Shown here: positions 1 through 9,841 of the stretch, piece by piece
Layout: every line of letters begins with the position of its first letter
Numbering within the stretch: the stretch's first letter is position 1
Assembly (NCBI GenBank): GCA_947373745.1
Contig: CANBZB010000005.1
Location: forward strand, 1 to 38,624
Direction: 5' to 3'
Source of the DNA: Burkholderiales bacterium
GTDB taxonomy: Bacteria; Pseudomonadota; Gammaproteobacteria; Burkholderiales; Burkholderiaceae_C
DNA: 38,624 bases
Program-made: the position numbers and the translations under genes
Notes under the pieces: generated by a model
Seen by the model: the letters and a program-made list of their open reading frames with translations, nothing else
Told to the model about the DNA's origin: nothing
The model's database searches: none

Positions 1-2
1 TG

Positions 3-1454
3 GCTGTGCGCGAGTCGGGCATGGCGGAGTTGCTACCGAGCGTTCGCGTTGTGGTGTTTGATGAAGCGCACCAACTCAATGAAACTGGTGTGAACTTTTT
101 AGGCCAACAACTCAGTACCTCACAACTGCTTGACTTGACCCGTGACCTTTTGGCGACGGGTTTACAACTCGCCCGAGGTTTTGCGGACTGGCAAGGTTTG
201 GCGTCCGCGCTTGAATTGAGTGCCAGAGATTTACGTTTGTTGGCGGGGCAGCGTCATGCTGCAACCAAGATCAAGTGGGTCGAACCAACGCCAGAGGGAA
301 TTGCCGCTGATGCTTGGCAACATGCCTTACAAGGTGTTTACCAAGCTGCGGACCACATTGCACAATCTTTGGAGACTGTGATCGAAGTTGCGCCCGATTT
401 CTTGCGACTACAAGAACGCATGGTGGATGTGATGCAGCGCGTGTCACTGTTCGCCAAGCCATGTGAGTCGCAAACGGTTCGGTGGTTGGATGTGACTGCG
501 TCGCAAATGCGCTTGATGCAAGCACCTTTAGATATTGCAGACACCGTGCGAGAGCGTTTGCTCAAGCAGTCGGTTGTTTCAAATACTACCGAACACGCCA
601 AAGCAGTTGCCAACGCAGAAACGACAGCAAATCCGGCCCCAACTTTGCACAGCGTTAATGATGAAGCGCCATGGCTAGATGAAGAAATAGCAAAACCCCG
701 AAGCTGGATTTTTACCTCCGCTACCTTGGGCGATGAACCAACTTTGCGGTGGTTCACTGAACCTTGCGGCTTAGAGTCTGCCCAAGTCTTGCGGGTGGAA
801 AGTCCTTTTGACTATCCAAGTCAAGCTGCCATGTATGTTCCAAGAGACATCGTGCGCCCCAACGATCCTGCGCACAGTGCGCAAGTCGCACGACTGGCGA
901 GTGCCGCGGTACGGGCGCTGGGCGGCAAAACTTTGGTGCTCACCACCACCTTGCGCGCTTTGCGTGCGATTGGGGACGCTATGAAGCAGCAGCTAGATGG
1001 CTCGGGGATAGAAGTATTGATGCAAGGCGAATGGCCTAAGCGCGAATTGATGGCCCGCTTTCAAGAAGCAACCCCAGAGCAGGGCGGTTGTGTGCTGGTC
1101 GCTTCGGCCACTTTTTGGGAAGGCTTTGATGTTCCTGGCGATGCACTGCAACTGGTGATCATCGACAAACTACCGTTTCCACCCCCTAATGACCCGATTG
1201 TTGAAGCACGGGGTAAACGTCTAGAAGCGCAGGGAAGAAGCCCATTCAATGACTTTTTTGTGCCTGAGGCGGTAATCGCTTTGAAACAAGGTGCGGGCCG
1301 CTTGATACGGCGTGAGACAGACCGAGGGGTTTTGGTCGTGTGCGACAACCGGCTCGCTACCACTGGCTATGGCAAGCGACTATTGGCCGCTATGCCGAAC
1401 ATGCGCCAACTCCATACACAAGAAGAACTACGCCAAGCGCTTGAAGCCCTCTAA
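3..1454 (+). CDS. ATP-dependent DNA helicase, DinG/YoaA (Rad3/XPD-like) family, 5'-truncated
   Basis: This is the 3' part of a superfamily 2 DNA helicase of the DinG/YoaA group, which unwinds DNA in repair and carries an Fe-S cluster. The reading frame is open back to the window edge and begins inside the protein. The Walker A motif and the Fe-S cysteines, which lie upstream of the DEAH box in this family, are therefore outside the window. Visible are the DEAH box (VVFDEAHQL, DEAH at bases 60-71), motif III (WIFTSATLG, about base 705), motif V (SATFWEGFDVPGDAL) and motif VI (QGAGRLIRR, about base 1287). The GTG at base 6 is an internal codon, not the start. The gene converges on bamD with two bases between the stops. 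The family call is firm. DinG and YoaA cannot be told apart without the N-terminus, so no symbol is given. Confidence 0.88.
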   Translation, partial: AVRESGMAELLPSVRVVVFDEAHQLNETGVNFLGQQLSTSQLLDLTRDLLATGLQLARGFADWQGLASALELSARDLRLLAGQRHAATKIKWVEPTPEGIAADAWQHALQGVYQAADHIAQSLETVIEVAPDFLRLQERMVDVMQRVSLFAKPCESQTVRWLDVTASQMRLMQAPLDIADTVRERLLKQSVVSNTTEHAKAVANAETTANPAPTLHSVNDEAPWLDEEIAKPRSWIFTSATLGDEPTLRWFTEPCGLESAQVLRVESPFDYPSQAAMYVPRDIVRPNDPAHSAQVARLASAAVRALGGKTLVLTTTLRALRAIGDAMKQQLDGSGIEVLMQGEWPKRELMARFQEATPEQGGCVLVASATFWEGFDVPGDALQLVIIDKLPFPPPNDPIVEARGKRLEAQGRSPFNDFFVPEAVIALKQGAGRLIRRETDRGVLVVCDNRLATTGYGKRLLAAMPNMRQLHTQEELRQALEAL

Positions 1455-1456
1455 AA

Positions 1457-2263
1457 CTACCAAGGCTTCCACCAAGGTTTTTTAGTCTTGTGCCGCTCTG
1501 GGTAAAGCAGTTTGCTGTTTGGGTAAGTGCTGTCGAGTACGCGGCGTGTGTCGTCACGCAGTTGGTCTAAACCTAATTTGTCGTAACACTGGAACATCAG
1601 GAACAAAGCTTCTTCGACGGCAGGCACATCGCGGTACTCTTGAACGGCAGCCTGCGCGCGGTTTAATGCGGCCACATAAGCGCCGCGTTTGTAGTAGTAC
1701 CTGGCCACATACACATCAGAGCGTGCCAAAGAGTTTTTGATAAACGCCATGCGCATCTTGGCGTCGGGTGTGTATTTGGAATTGGGGAAACGCAGGGTCA
1801 ATTCGCGGAATGCTTCGAAAGATTCTTTCGCTTGTTTCGGATCGCGCTCAGCGACGTCTTCGTCCGTGATGGCAGAAAACAAACCTAAGTCTTCATTGAA
1901 ATTCACCAGGCCTTTGAGATACAGGGCGTAGTCCATCGCTGGACTTGCGGGATGCAATTTAATAAATCGGTCTAGTGTTGCAACCGCTTGCACGGGTTCT
2001 TTGGTTTTGTATTGGGCCCAAGCTTTGTCTAGCTGCGCTTGTTGTGCGATAGCGGTGCCAGCCGCGCGGCCTTCCAGTTTTTCGTAGTAGCCAATGGCTT
2101 TGTCATAAGCGCCAGCGGCGAGCTCGTCTTTGGCTTCTTGGTATAGCTTGTCGACTGACCAAGATTTGGTCAGATCGTTCTCAATGGCGCATGCACCTAA
2201 AAGAATCGCACCCGCCACGCTGAAACATCGCGCCAGAGCCGATAATTTGTAACTAATCACCAC
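1457..2263 (-). CDS. bamD: Outer membrane protein assembly factor BamD (ComL lipoprotein)
   Basis: BamD is an essential lipoprotein of the BAM complex, which inserts beta-barrel proteins into the outer membrane. The protein is 268 residues, normal for the family. It begins with a short basic stretch and a hydrophobic segment ending in the lipobox LGAC, with the lipidated Cys at about residue 25. A tetratricopeptide-type helical body follows, containing YxxAKxxLxxGxYxxAIxYYEKLE and a later ARYYYKRGAYVAALNRAQ repeat. The frame is open further upstream, but that extension has no signal peptide. I chose the GTG at 2263 because it directly precedes the lipoprotein signal and has AGAGGA six bases upstream; a second GTG follows immediately. 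The gene is head to head with rluD, and bamB of the same complex lies about 10 kb away. Confidence 0.93.
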   Translation of the reverse strand: MVISYKLSALARCFSVAGAILLGACAIENDLTKSWSVDKLYQEAKDELAAGAYDKAIGYYEKLEGRAAGTAIAQQAQLDKAWAQYKTKEPVQAVATLDRFIKLHPASPAMDYALYLKGLVNFNEDLGLFSAITDEDVAERDPKQAKESFEAFRELTLRFPNSKYTPDAKMRMAFIKNSLARSDVYVARYYYKRGAYVAALNRAQAAVQEYRDVPAVEEALFLMFQCYDKLGLDQLRDDTRRVLDSTYPNSKLLYPERHKTKKPWWKPW

Positions 2264-2274
2264 AGGCCATCCTC

Positions 2275-3330
2275 TTGAAGCAAATTCAACCCATTCTATC
2301 GGCTCCATTGCTGCCCACCTCACTTGCGCAGTCAGATGTATTGCCTGAAGACATCGTTGATTTAGTTGAAGGGCCAGAACTAGAACAGCGTGACTTGGTG
2401 ATTCCTGCCACCATGCATGGAGAGCGTCTAGACCGTGCGTTGGCGCAATTGCTACCTGAGTTTTCGCGGAGCTACTCGCAACAACTTTTGGCAGAAGCCT
2501 GTGTGACCTGTGTGCTGCCTGAAGCAAGGGTGATCAACAAGCCGTCCATCAAGGTGCGTGCTGGCGAGCATTACCAAGTTGTTTTGCGTCCTACGCCGCA
2601 AAGCCAAGCGTTCAAACCAGAAGACATTGCACTAGAAGTTATCTACGAAGACGCAGACTTGAGGGTGCTCAACAAACCTGCTGGTTTGGTAGTGCATCCT
2701 GCGCCGGGTAACTGGAGTGGCACATTGCTCAACGGCTTGTTAGCCTTAGACCCGCAGGCTGTCATGTTGCCGCGCGCCGGCATCGTGCACCGTCTAGACA
2801 AAGACACCAGCGGCTTGATGGTGGTGGCACGCACGCGAAAAGCTATGGACGCTTTGGTCGCCATGATCGCGGAGCGAGAAGTGCACCGCGAATATTTAGC
2901 AGTGGCCTATCGCAAATGGAACTCTTCCAATCCATTACGCGAAGTCGAAGGTGCTATTGGTCGTGATTACCGCAATCGCTTGCGCATGGCTGTTGTCGAT
3001 CTTGAGCGCTTGCCAGGTAAACCAGCCCACACCAGTTTTGAATGCCTGAGCTCGCAGGAAGAGGCCTGCTTGATGCGTTGCGTTTTACACACGGGACGCA
3101 CCCACCAAATTCGCGTGCATATGGCCCATATCGGCCACCCCTTGTTAGGTGACGCCATGTATGCAGGTCCTATGCAGATGGGTATTACCAGGCAGGCCCT
3201 GCATGCGTACCGCCTGCGGTTTATCCATCCGATCTCTGGCGAGCCTTTGGCTTTTGAGGCACCTATCCCCACAGATATGCGCGAATTGTTAGACCAATTG
3301 GGTTTGCAATTGGGCTTAGCCAAGCCTTGA
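2275..3330 (+). CDS. rluD: 23S rRNA pseudouridine(1911/1915/1917) synthase RluD
   Basis: RluD isomerises uridines 1911, 1915 and 1917 in helix 69 of 23S rRNA. The protein has an N-terminal S4-like RNA-binding domain (from ERLDRALAQLLPEFSRS, residues 50-66) and a RluA-type catalytic domain. The catalytic motif HRLDKDTSG spans residues 172-180, with Asp175 the expected nucleophile. VLNKPAGLVVHP and TGRTHQIRVHM are also typical. Length (351) fits the family. The start is uncertain: no ATG precedes the S4 domain. The first in-frame start is the TTG at 2275, with an AGG eight bases upstream; TTG 2308 and TTG 2341 are alternatives. The sequence before about residue 40 is poorly conserved and does not decide. 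The family assignment does not depend on the start. Confidence 0.93.
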   Translation: MKQIQPILSAPLLPTSLAQSDVLPEDIVDLVEGPELEQRDLVIPATMHGERLDRALAQLLPEFSRSYSQQLLAEACVTCVLPEARVINKPSIKVRAGEHYQVVLRPTPQSQAFKPEDIALEVIYEDADLRVLNKPAGLVVHPAPGNWSGTLLNGLLALDPQAVMLPRAGIVHRLDKDTSGLMVVARTRKAMDALVAMIAEREVHREYLAVAYRKWNSSNPLREVEGAIGRDYRNRLRMAVVDLERLPGKPAHTSFECLSSQEEACLMRCVLHTGRTHQIRVHMAHIGHPLLGDAMYAGPMQMGITRQALHAYRLRFIHPISGEPLAFEAPIPTDMRELLDQLGLQLGLAKP

Positions 3331-3467
3331 ATCAGGGCGATTGAAGGCCTTGGAGCAGCCTTTCATAAGCCTAATCGCGGCAAGGCGCCTCGGGTAGAAT
3401 GCCCCCTCGCGCTTGTGAAAGCGCTGAGTCCTTTGGCTCTGTCTAGACTAACCCCGGAAACTTCACG

Positions 3468-4193
3468 ATGAACACCGCGGATGCCAAGCGTGTCCTTGAG
3501 ACCGCATTAATTTGCTCTCACCAACCTATTCAGCCACGCGAATTACGCGTGTTGTTTGATGACGCCTTGGGTGTTGACACCATCAAAACCTTGCTCGAAG
3601 AGTTGCAGCTCGAATGGACACAACGTGGCGTCGAGTTGGTTCAAGTCGCAACTGGTTGGCGCTTTCAAAGCCGCCCTGAAATGCGCGAATATCTCGACCG
3701 TCTCAACCCCGAAAAACCCCCCAAATACACCCGTGCGGCGATGGAAACCTTGGCCATCATTGCCTACCGCCAGCCTGTCACGCGTGGCGACTTAGAAGAC
3801 ATCCGCGGCGTCACCATCAACTCTTTGGTGCTCAAGCAACTCGAAGACCGTGGATGGGTAGAAGTGATTGGCCACCGCGAAACGGTGGGTCGTCCCGCCT
3901 TGTTTGCCACCACACGACAATTTTTGGATGACCTTGGATTGGCCTCCCTTGACCAATTGCCTGTGTATGACACTGCGCAGGCGCAGGCAAATGCTTTTGC
4001 GCAACTGAATTCAGAAGATGACAGTGCGCAACTCTCTATTGAAGAAGCTTCTTCTGATGTAAATGCTGATGAAACGCAAGCCCCTGAAACTGTGACTTCC
4101 ACCGAACCACATGGCGAAGAAGGTGGCGAGTCACCCACCGAAATCGCTAGCGACACCCAGTCAGAAAACGACAATCTCCCCCATGACGCCTGA
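3468..4193 (+). CDS. scpB: Segregation and condensation protein B (ScpB)
   Basis: ScpB is a kleisin-associated winged-helix protein. As a dimer it binds ScpA in the SMC condensin complex that compacts and segregates the chromosome. The protein (241 residues) begins with the first winged-helix domain ([17 protein letters not shown]). The second carries the hallmark [22 protein letters not shown] (about residues 94-115) and [18 protein letters not shown]. After about residue 165 an acidic, Ser/Glu/Thr-rich tail of low complexity follows, common in betaproteobacterial ScpB. No scpA is present in the window. The stop overlaps the start of rluB by 11 bases, which suggests coupled expression. Confidence 0.93.
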   Translation: MNTADAKRVLETALICSHQPIQPRELRVLFDDALGVDTIKTLLEELQLEWTQRGVELVQVATGWRFQSRPEMREYLDRLNPEKPPKYTRAAMETLAIIAYRQPVTRGDLEDIRGVTINSLVLKQLEDRGWVEVIGHRETVGRPALFATTRQFLDDLGLASLDQLPVYDTAQAQANAFAQLNSEDDSAQLSIEEASSDVNADETQAPETVTSTEPHGEEGGESPTEIASDTQSENDNLPHDA

Positions 4194-5364
4194 TCCCAAA
4201 GACATTCCTTTGGTCCCAGCAGACGAAGAAGAAGCCTCCCGCATTGAATTCTCAGACGTAGTGTCTGGCCAGTTCGATGCGGAACTGGCCAAAGAAGACG
4301 CCGCGCCGCTCAAGCGCGTGCTTTTGCCGCAAGCGGAATCACCCAAATTGCACAAAGTCTTAGCCCAATCGGGTTTGGGTTCGCGCATCGAGATGGAGCG
4401 ACTCATCGCCGATGGCCATGTGTCCGTCAACCAAGAGCCCGCGCACGTAGGCCAACGGGTGCAGTTTGGCGACCAAATCAAAGTCAACGGCAAGTTGGTC
4501 AAGGTGCGTATTGCGCCTCCTGCCCCCCGAGTGATTGCTTATCACAAGCCTGCTGGCGAAGTGGTGACGCATGACGACCCACAAAACCGTCCCACCGTTT
4601 TTCGCCGTTTGCCGCGTCTGTACCAAGGCAAGTGGCAATCGGTCGGCCGTTTGGACTTGAACACCGAAGGCCTGTTGCTTTTGACCAGTTCTGGCGAACT
4701 CGCCAACCAACTCATGCACCCGCGTTTTGGCTTGGAGCGTGAATACGCGGTGCGTTCATTGGGCAAGTTGAGCAACGAACAAAAACAAAGCCTGCTCGAT
4801 GGCATCACCCTAGAAGACGGCTTGGCCCAATTTGGTTCGATCGAGGAGGGCGGTGGCGAAGGTTCCAACTGCTGGTATCGGGTCACGATTTCCGAAGGGC
4901 GCAACCGCGAAGTGCGTCGTATGTTCGAGGCGGTTGGGCATGCCGTCAGTCGCTTGATTCGTATCCGTTATGGCGCCATGGTGCTGCCGCGCGGGCTCAA
5001 GCGCGGTGCTTTTGTCGAATTACGTGAATACGATATCCGTGCTTTGATGCAAGCCGCCGGCGCCAAAGCGCCATTGCAAAGTGGTCCTAGCCAAGACAAC
5101 CGGGCTGAACGCGCCAACAGCCGCAGACGCGGAAACAGTGTCGGTCCACGGCCTTCGACACCGCGTCAGCCAGAAGAAAGATCCAACGGACCGGAGCGTT
5201 TGGTGCGTGCCCGCCCTAACAAGGGCGCAACACCTGACCCGCTCAAGACTTCCGTTGGCTACATCGGCGCCGAAAGCCTTGCCATGGAGCGCCAGCGCAA
5301 GAAAGCCGGCGAAAAAGCCTTCCGCGCTGGTTTGGTTGGCAAGCCAAAACCCCGCAGACCCTAG
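4183..5364 (+). CDS. rluB: 23S rRNA pseudouridine synthase RluB/RsuA family
   Basis: This is a pseudouridine synthase of the RsuA/RluB/E/F group; RluB modifies U2605 of 23S rRNA. An S4 domain (about residues 55-106, [14 protein letters not shown]) precedes the catalytic domain, whose motif GRLDLNTEG spans residues 155-163 with Asp158 as the presumed nucleophile. [16 protein letters not shown] and LIRIRYG are RsuA-group signatures. The last 80 or so residues are a basic Arg/Pro/Lys tail, often seen in betaproteobacterial RluB. The frame is open to an ATG at 4111, but I chose the ATG at 4183, which overlaps the end of scpB by 11 bases and avoids a long overlap. The upstream ATG would add 24 residues. 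RluB is favoured over other members by length and tail. Confidence 0.88.
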   Translation: MTPDPKDIPLVPADEEEASRIEFSDVVSGQFDAELAKEDAAPLKRVLLPQAESPKLHKVLAQSGLGSRIEMERLIADGHVSVNQEPAHVGQRVQFGDQIKVNGKLVKVRIAPPAPRVIAYHKPAGEVVTHDDPQNRPTVFRRLPRLYQGKWQSVGRLDLNTEGLLLLTSSGELANQLMHPRFGLEREYAVRSLGKLSNEQKQSLLDGITLEDGLAQFGSIEEGGGEGSNCWYRVTISEGRNREVRRMFEAVGHAVSRLIRIRYGAMVLPRGLKRGAFVELREYDIRALMQAAGAKAPLQSGPSQDNRAERANSRRRGNSVGPRPSTPRQPEERSNGPERLVRARPNKGATPDPLKTSVGYIGAESLAMERQRKKAGEKAFRAGLVGKPKPRRP

Positions 5365-5462
5365 GGCAAACCCCTTACGCGGGTTAAAATAGCGGGCTTG
5401 GACAAAGTCGCTAAAAATTTCATCCAAAAGTTCCCATAAAACCCTCACAGGAAAAGACCAGC

Positions 5463-5882
5463 ATGAGCACCCAACGTACCCTCTCCATCATCAAGCCAGA
5501 CGCTGTTGCTAAAAACGTGATCGGCCAGATCTATGCCCGTTTCGAAGCCGCTGGCCTCAAAATCGCAGCCGCCCGCATGGCCCATTTGTCGCGCGGCGAA
5601 GCAGAAGCTTTCTACGCTGTACACAAAGAGCGTCCTTTCTTCAAAGACTTGGTCGAATTCATGATCTCTGGCCCTGTCATGATCACCGTGCTCGAAGGCG
5701 ATAACGCCATCCTCAAAAACCGTGATTTGATGGGCGCTACCGACCCTAAGAAAGCCGCTGCCGGCACCATCCGCGCAGACTTTGCTGACAGCATTGACGC
5801 CAATGCCGTGCACGGCTCTGACGCCCCTGAAACAGCTGCAGTGGAAATCGCTTTCTTCTTCGCAGGAATGAACGTTTACTAA
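5463..5882 (+). CDS. ndk: Nucleoside diphosphate kinase
   Basis: Ndk transfers the gamma-phosphate from ATP to nucleoside diphosphates through a phosphohistidine and balances NTP and dNTP pools. The 139-residue protein is the normal size. It starts with the conserved [14 protein letters not shown] and carries the active-site motif NAVHGSD with catalytic His117. The start ATG has CAGGAAAAG about seven bases upstream. The 98-base leader between rluB and ndk contains an AT-rich stretch (TTAAAATA near 5385) that could supply a -10 element, but no convincing -35 goes with it. In Burkholderiales ndk commonly precedes rlmN, as here. Confidence 0.97.
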   Translation: MSTQRTLSIIKPDAVAKNVIGQIYARFEAAGLKIAAARMAHLSRGEAEAFYAVHKERPFFKDLVEFMISGPVMITVLEGDNAILKNRDLMGATDPKKAAAGTIRADFADSIDANAVHGSDAPETAAVEIAFFFAGMNVY

Positions 5883-5926
5883 AAGCCAATAGGCGGCGCC
5901 TAAGCACCGCTTGCGCTTGCAACCCT

Positions 5927-7057
5927 ATGACGGCCAACCTGCTTGACTTTGATCTCGACGGTTTGGCCGTTTTTTGTGAGCAACTCGGAGAGAAACGCTT
6001 TCGCGCGACGCAACTCTTTCGCTGGATCCACCAAAAAGGCGCCCAAGACTTTGACGCCATGTCAGACTTGGCCAAAAGCCTGCGCGAAAAACTCAAAACC
6101 TCGGCGCATATTGCCCCACTCAAACCCCTCTCTCGGCATGATTCAGCTGACGGCACTGTCAAATGGCTGTTCGATGTCGGCGCGGGTGACGCGGTAGAAA
6201 CCGTATTTATTCCCAGTGAAGAACGCGGCACACTGTGCATTTCTTCGCAAGCCGGCTGTGCTGTCGGTTGCAGGTTTTGCTCGACCGGCCATCAAGGCTT
6301 TAGCCGTAACTTGAGCAGCGGCGAAATCTTGTCGCAACTCTGGTTTGCTGAGCACACTTTGCGACGCGAATTCAACACCCAAGAACGTGTGATTTCCAAC
6401 GTGGTGATGATGGGTATGGGCGAACCCTTGCAAAACTACAGCGCCTTAGTACCTGCCTTGCGCGCTATGTTGGACGACCACGGTTATGGGCTATCGCGTC
6501 GTCGCGTGACCGTTTCCACTTCTGGCGTGGTACCCATGATTGACCGTCTGGGCGAAGACTGCCCAGTGGCATTGGCTGTCTCTTTGCATGCGCCAAACGA
6601 CGCCTTGCGTGACCAATTGGTGCCGCTCAACAAAAAATATCCCATTGCCGAATTGATGGATGCGTGCCGTCGCTACTTGGCCCACGCGCCGCGCGACTTC
6701 ATCACGTTTGAATATTGCATGTTGGATGGTGTGAACGACCAAGCTGAGCACGCCCAAGCATTGATCGATTTGGTGCATTCGCCACGCGATCCGAGCAAGC
6801 GCATTCACGCCAAGTTCAATTTGATTCCTTTTAACCCCTTTCCCGAGTCTGGTTTGACCCGTTCGAACGCAGAAACGGTCCATGCTTTTGCGGATGCTTT
6901 GAGCAAGGCCGGCATAGTGACCACGGTACGTAAAACGCGCGGTGACGATATCGACGCAGCCTGCGGCCAACTAGCAGGCGACGTGAAGGACCGCACCCAG
7001 GTGCAAAGCCGGATGGCCAAACACAAGGTGATCCCTTTGACGCAGGTGAGCGTATGA
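5927..7057 (+). CDS. rlmN: Dual-specificity RNA methyltransferase RlmN (radical SAM)
   Basis: RlmN methylates C2 of adenosine 2503 in 23S rRNA and A37 of certain tRNAs, using two SAM molecules and a methyl-cysteine intermediate. The radical SAM cluster motif CAVGCRFC gives Cys111, Cys115 and Cys118. The C-terminal Cys346, in the context [10 protein letters not shown], is the expected methyl-bearing residue. [10 protein letters not shown] and [12 protein letters not shown] are further RlmN signatures. At 376 residues it is full length. The stop overlaps the start of pilF by four bases (ATGA). Confidence 0.97.
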   Translation: MTANLLDFDLDGLAVFCEQLGEKRFRATQLFRWIHQKGAQDFDAMSDLAKSLREKLKTSAHIAPLKPLSRHDSADGTVKWLFDVGAGDAVETVFIPSEERGTLCISSQAGCAVGCRFCSTGHQGFSRNLSSGEILSQLWFAEHTLRREFNTQERVISNVVMMGMGEPLQNYSALVPALRAMLDDHGYGLSRRRVTVSTSGVVPMIDRLGEDCPVALAVSLHAPNDALRDQLVPLNKKYPIAELMDACRRYLAHAPRDFITFEYCMLDGVNDQAEHAQALIDLVHSPRDPSKRIHAKFNLIPFNPFPESGLTRSNAETVHAFADALSKAGIVTTVRKTRGDDIDAACGQLAGDVKDRTQVQSRMAKHKVIPLTQVSV

Positions 7058-7887
7058 AAGCCCAACCCACTGGGCTTGGCCTTATTTTTGTATTGGTTTG
7101 CTACCTGTTGCTGGTGCAATTGCAGGGTTGTAGTAGCCGCGCCATCTCCCAAGCCGAGGTTGATCGACTGACACAACCCGAGCCCGACTCAGTGCGCCAA
7201 CGCGCGATTCGCCGCATCACTTTGGCGAGTGCGTATTTCGCACAAGAGCAGATGGATGCCGCCATGCAAGAGACCCGGGCTGCACTCCAAATTGACCCCG
7301 ATTTCGCCCAAGCCTACAGCTTGTTGGGGTTGATCCACCAACGCAATAACGCCATGGACTTGGCGCAACAAAGCTTTGAGACGGCCATTCGTTTGACGGC
7401 ACGCGTTTCAACTTCTGGCGACGAGATAGGTGCTGTCTTACACAACTACGGTTGGTTTTTATGCCAACAGGGCAAGTACTCTTCGGCCCAATACCAATTT
7501 GCAATGGCGATTTCTCAGCCGGGATACCGCCAATTAGGTCAAACGTGGTTGGTCAATGGCGTGTGTCAGGTGCGTTCCAAACAGACTTTGCAAGCGCGCA
7601 ATAGTTTTGAGAAGGCCTTAGGCTTTGCACCCAACGACTCGACTGCCCGTCTCGAACTAGCCTGGTTGGATTGGCAAGACGGCAATGTTCTCGAAGCACG
7701 ACGTATGCTGGGCGATATCAACACCAGTTCGCAAGCGACACCAGCCAGTTTATGGTTGGGCATATTGTTAGCCCGTGCATTGAAGCTTGACTCTGAAATG
7801 GCTAGCCTTGGCGAGCGCTTGGCACAAAGGTTTGCCAACTCCACGCAGGCAGCTTTGTGGCTTGCGCGAAAATTCGACGACAAATGA
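7054..7887 (+). CDS. pilF: Type IV pilus biogenesis/stability lipoprotein PilF (PilW), TPR
   Basis: PilF/PilW is an outer-membrane lipoprotein pilotin that helps the PilQ secretin localise and assemble. The protein has a hydrophobic signal segment and lipobox LQGC with Cys26. Tetratricopeptide repeats follow, for example [25 protein letters not shown] and [14 protein letters not shown]. Length (277) fits. Start and stop overlap the neighbours by four bases each (ATGA), so it is probably translationally coupled to rlmN and to the RodZ-like gene. The rlmN-pilF-HTH-ispG order is the conserved context for this gene in beta- and gammaproteobacteria, which supports the call beyond a generic TPR protein. 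Confidence 0.87.
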   Translation: MKAQPTGLGLIFVLVCYLLLVQLQGCSSRAISQAEVDRLTQPEPDSVRQRAIRRITLASAYFAQEQMDAAMQETRAALQIDPDFAQAYSLLGLIHQRNNAMDLAQQSFETAIRLTARVSTSGDEIGAVLHNYGWFLCQQGKYSSAQYQFAMAISQPGYRQLGQTWLVNGVCQVRSKQTLQARNSFEKALGFAPNDSTARLELAWLDWQDGNVLEARRMLGDINTSSQATPASLWLGILLARALKLDSEMASLGERLAQRFANSTQAALWLARKFDDK

Positions 7888-8549
7888 CCGATTCAGAAGC
7901 CCCAACACCCAACCCCACAGCAGGCGACTTGCTTCGCAACTACCGGCTCGACCAAAAGGTCTCTTTGATCGATTTGGCCAGCGTATTGCGCGTCTCCGTC
8001 ACTAAATTAGAAGCACTGGAAAGCAACGCCTGGGACCAATTGCATGACCCCATGTTTGTGCGATCACTTTCTTTGGCGGTCTGCCGACAACTTCAGGCAG
8101 ACGCTGCACCCGTGTTGGCATTGCTTCCTGCGCATGACCACTCCAAGTTGGGTGAAAAAAATGAAAGGGGTTTGAATTCACCCCTGAGCCGACCCTCACT
8201 TTTGCCCCAATCTACTTTTGACAATCTGCATGTGTTTTTCACACCCATGCGATGGGCTGCCTTGGGTCTGTTTGTCTTGGCCTTGTGCCTAGCGGTTTGG
8301 CCGGAGGTGCAACACTGGATTGTTTTCAAAGACAACCCAGACTCTGTTGGGGTAGCTGTCACTCCGACGGTCCTGCCTGCCGACCCCAACGAGGGGCGCG
8401 AGGTCAGTATGGTGGTCGTGCCTGTTCAATCGGCGGCAATTCCAGCTTCTGCTGCAGCATCGCAAACGGCTGCTCCACAAACGCCAGCCAGCGACACCCT
8501 GACCAATCTTCCCCTCACCGTGCCTGCAGGTGTGACCCATGTGCGCTAA
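7884..8549 (+). CDS. RodZ-like helix-turn-helix membrane protein, short form
   Basis: This bitopic membrane protein has an N-terminal RodZ-type helix-turn-helix domain (about residues 13-70, GDLLRNYRLDQKVSLIDLAS and VSVTKLEALE). A transmembrane helix follows at about residues 122-140 (WAALGLFVLALCLAVW), then an Ala/Pro/Thr-rich periplasmic tail. RodZ links the MreB cytoskeleton to the cell-wall elongation machinery. Here the tail ends after about 80 residues of low complexity, and I see no DUF4115 beta-domain typical of full-length RodZ. The ATG at 7884 overlaps the pilF stop (ATGA); the frame opens nine codons earlier inside pilF. Its position between pilF and ispG matches rodZ in other proteobacteria. 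Without the C-terminal domain I leave the symbol blank. Confidence 0.8.
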   Translation: MTDSEAPTPNPTAGDLLRNYRLDQKVSLIDLASVLRVSVTKLEALESNAWDQLHDPMFVRSLSLAVCRQLQADAAPVLALLPAHDHSKLGEKNERGLNSPLSRPSLLPQSTFDNLHVFFTPMRWAALGLFVLALCLAVWPEVQHWIVFKDNPDSVGVAVTPTVLPADPNEGREVSMVVVPVQSAAIPASAAASQTAAPQTPASDTLTNLPLTVPAGVTHVR

Positions 8550-8581
8550 ATATCTAATGACTGATACCGCGGAGGTACTTG

Positions 8582-9829
8582 ATGGACGTTAAACCTATTG
8601 CTTTTGCTGTGCCCAGTGTTCGTAACACTTTGCAAGCCCGTGTAGCTTGGGGCGAGCATGTCGTCACCGTGGGTGGTGACGCTCCCGTGCGCGTGCAGTC
8701 TATGACCAATACAGATACTGAAGACGTGATTGGCACAGCCATCCAAGTCAAAGAACTGGCCTTGGCTGGCTCAGAGTTGGTGCGCATCACGGTCAACACA
8801 CCGGAAGCTGCGCAAGCAGTGCCCCACATTCGCGAGCAGTTGGACCGCATGGATGTTCATGTGCCTCTGATTGGCGACTTCCACTACAACGGCCACCGCT
8901 TGTTGACCGACTATCCAGAGTGTGCCAAGGCCCTGTCGAAATACCGCATCAATCCCGGCAATGTGGGCAAAGGCGACAAACACGATAAGCAGTTTGGTCA
9001 AATGATCGAGGCTGCTATCCGTTATGACAAAGCCGTGCGCATTGGCGTGAACTGGGGCAGCATGGACCAAGAGTTGCTCGCGGACTTGATGGACGCCAAT
9101 GCCAAAAGGCCTCAGCCTTTTGAAGCCAAGCAAGTGATGTACGAAGCCCTGATCACCTCAGCGGTTGATTCAGCCCAATTGGCTGAAAAAATGGGTTTGG
9201 CACCCCAGCAAATTTTGTTGAGCTGCAAGGTCAGTAGCGTCCAAGATTTGGTCGCCGTCTACCGCGAGTTGGCTAAGCGTTGTAACTACGCTTTGCATTT
9301 AGGTTTGACCGAGGCTGGCATGGGCGTGCGCGGTACCGTGGCGTCGGCCACGGCTTTGTCCATCCTTTTGCAAGAGGGTATTGGCGACACTATCCGCGTC
9401 TCGCTCACGCCTGAACCTGGCGAGTCACGCACCCAAGAGGTTGTGATCGCCGCTGAAATATTGCAAGCCTTGGGCATGCGCAGTTTTGTCCCTAGCGTTA
9501 CGGCTTGCCCTGGGTGTGGCCGCACGACCAGCACCACCTTCCAAGAAATGGCCAAGTCGATTGACGATTACTTACGCGGACAAATGCCCGTTTGGAAATC
9601 GAAATATCCCGGCGTGGAGGCGCTCAAGGTGGCCGTGATGGGTTGTATCGTCAACGGACCAGGCGAGAGCAAACATGCCGACATCGGCATCAGCTTGCCA
9701 GGCAGCGGCGAGGCGCCAGCTGCGCCCGTGTTCATTGACGGCGAAAAAGCTATGACTTTGCGTGGCGAACACATCGCCCAAGAGTTCCACCAAATTGTTG
9801 AAAACTACATTGAAAAGCGCTTCGGCTGA
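8582..9829 (+). CDS. ispG: 4-hydroxy-3-methylbut-2-enyl diphosphate synthase IspG (GcpE)
   Basis: IspG catalyses the penultimate step of the MEP isoprenoid pathway, converting MEcPP to HMBPP with a [4Fe-4S] cluster. The N-terminal TIM barrel is recognisable by [13 protein letters not shown] and GDFHYNGH. The cluster ligands are Cys309 and Cys312 (TACPGCGRT) and Cys355 ([11 protein letters not shown]). The protein is 415 residues, the long proteobacterial form. The ATG at 8582 is preceded by a strong GGAGG (8571-8575) at six bases, so it is preferred to the TTG one codon upstream. Confidence 0.97.
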   Translation: MDVKPIAFAVPSVRNTLQARVAWGEHVVTVGGDAPVRVQSMTNTDTEDVIGTAIQVKELALAGSELVRITVNTPEAAQAVPHIREQLDRMDVHVPLIGDFHYNGHRLLTDYPECAKALSKYRINPGNVGKGDKHDKQFGQMIEAAIRYDKAVRIGVNWGSMDQELLADLMDANAKRPQPFEAKQVMYEALITSAVDSAQLAEKMGLAPQQILLSCKVSSVQDLVAVYRELAKRCNYALHLGLTEAGMGVRGTVASATALSILLQEGIGDTIRVSLTPEPGESRTQEVVIAAEILQALGMRSFVPSVTACPGCGRTTSTTFQEMAKSIDDYLRGQMPVWKSKYPGVEALKVAVMGCIVNGPGESKHADIGISLPGSGEAPAAPVFIDGEKAMTLRGEHIAQEFHQIVENYIEKRFG

Positions 9830-9841
9830 TAGGCATTAGGG

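Noticed and set aside
1451-1485. Inverted repeat CTAAAA...TTTTAG with inner ACC/GGT at the convergent ends of the helicase gene and bamD
   Set aside because: The arms are A/T-only apart from three inner pairs, with an uneven internal loop and a 14-base loop, and most of it is bamD coding sequence. It is too weak to call a terminator.
3331-3467. Possible terminator (AAGGC...GCCTT) and promoter (TAGAAT) in the rluD-scpB gap
   Set aside because: The stem is five pairs with a poor T-tail, and no -35 element stands at a proper distance from TAGAAT. I see nothing else in this 137-base gap.
5445-5813. 122-codon minus-strand frame opposite ndk
   Set aside because: It is antisense to the highly conserved ndk gene and has no domain of its own.
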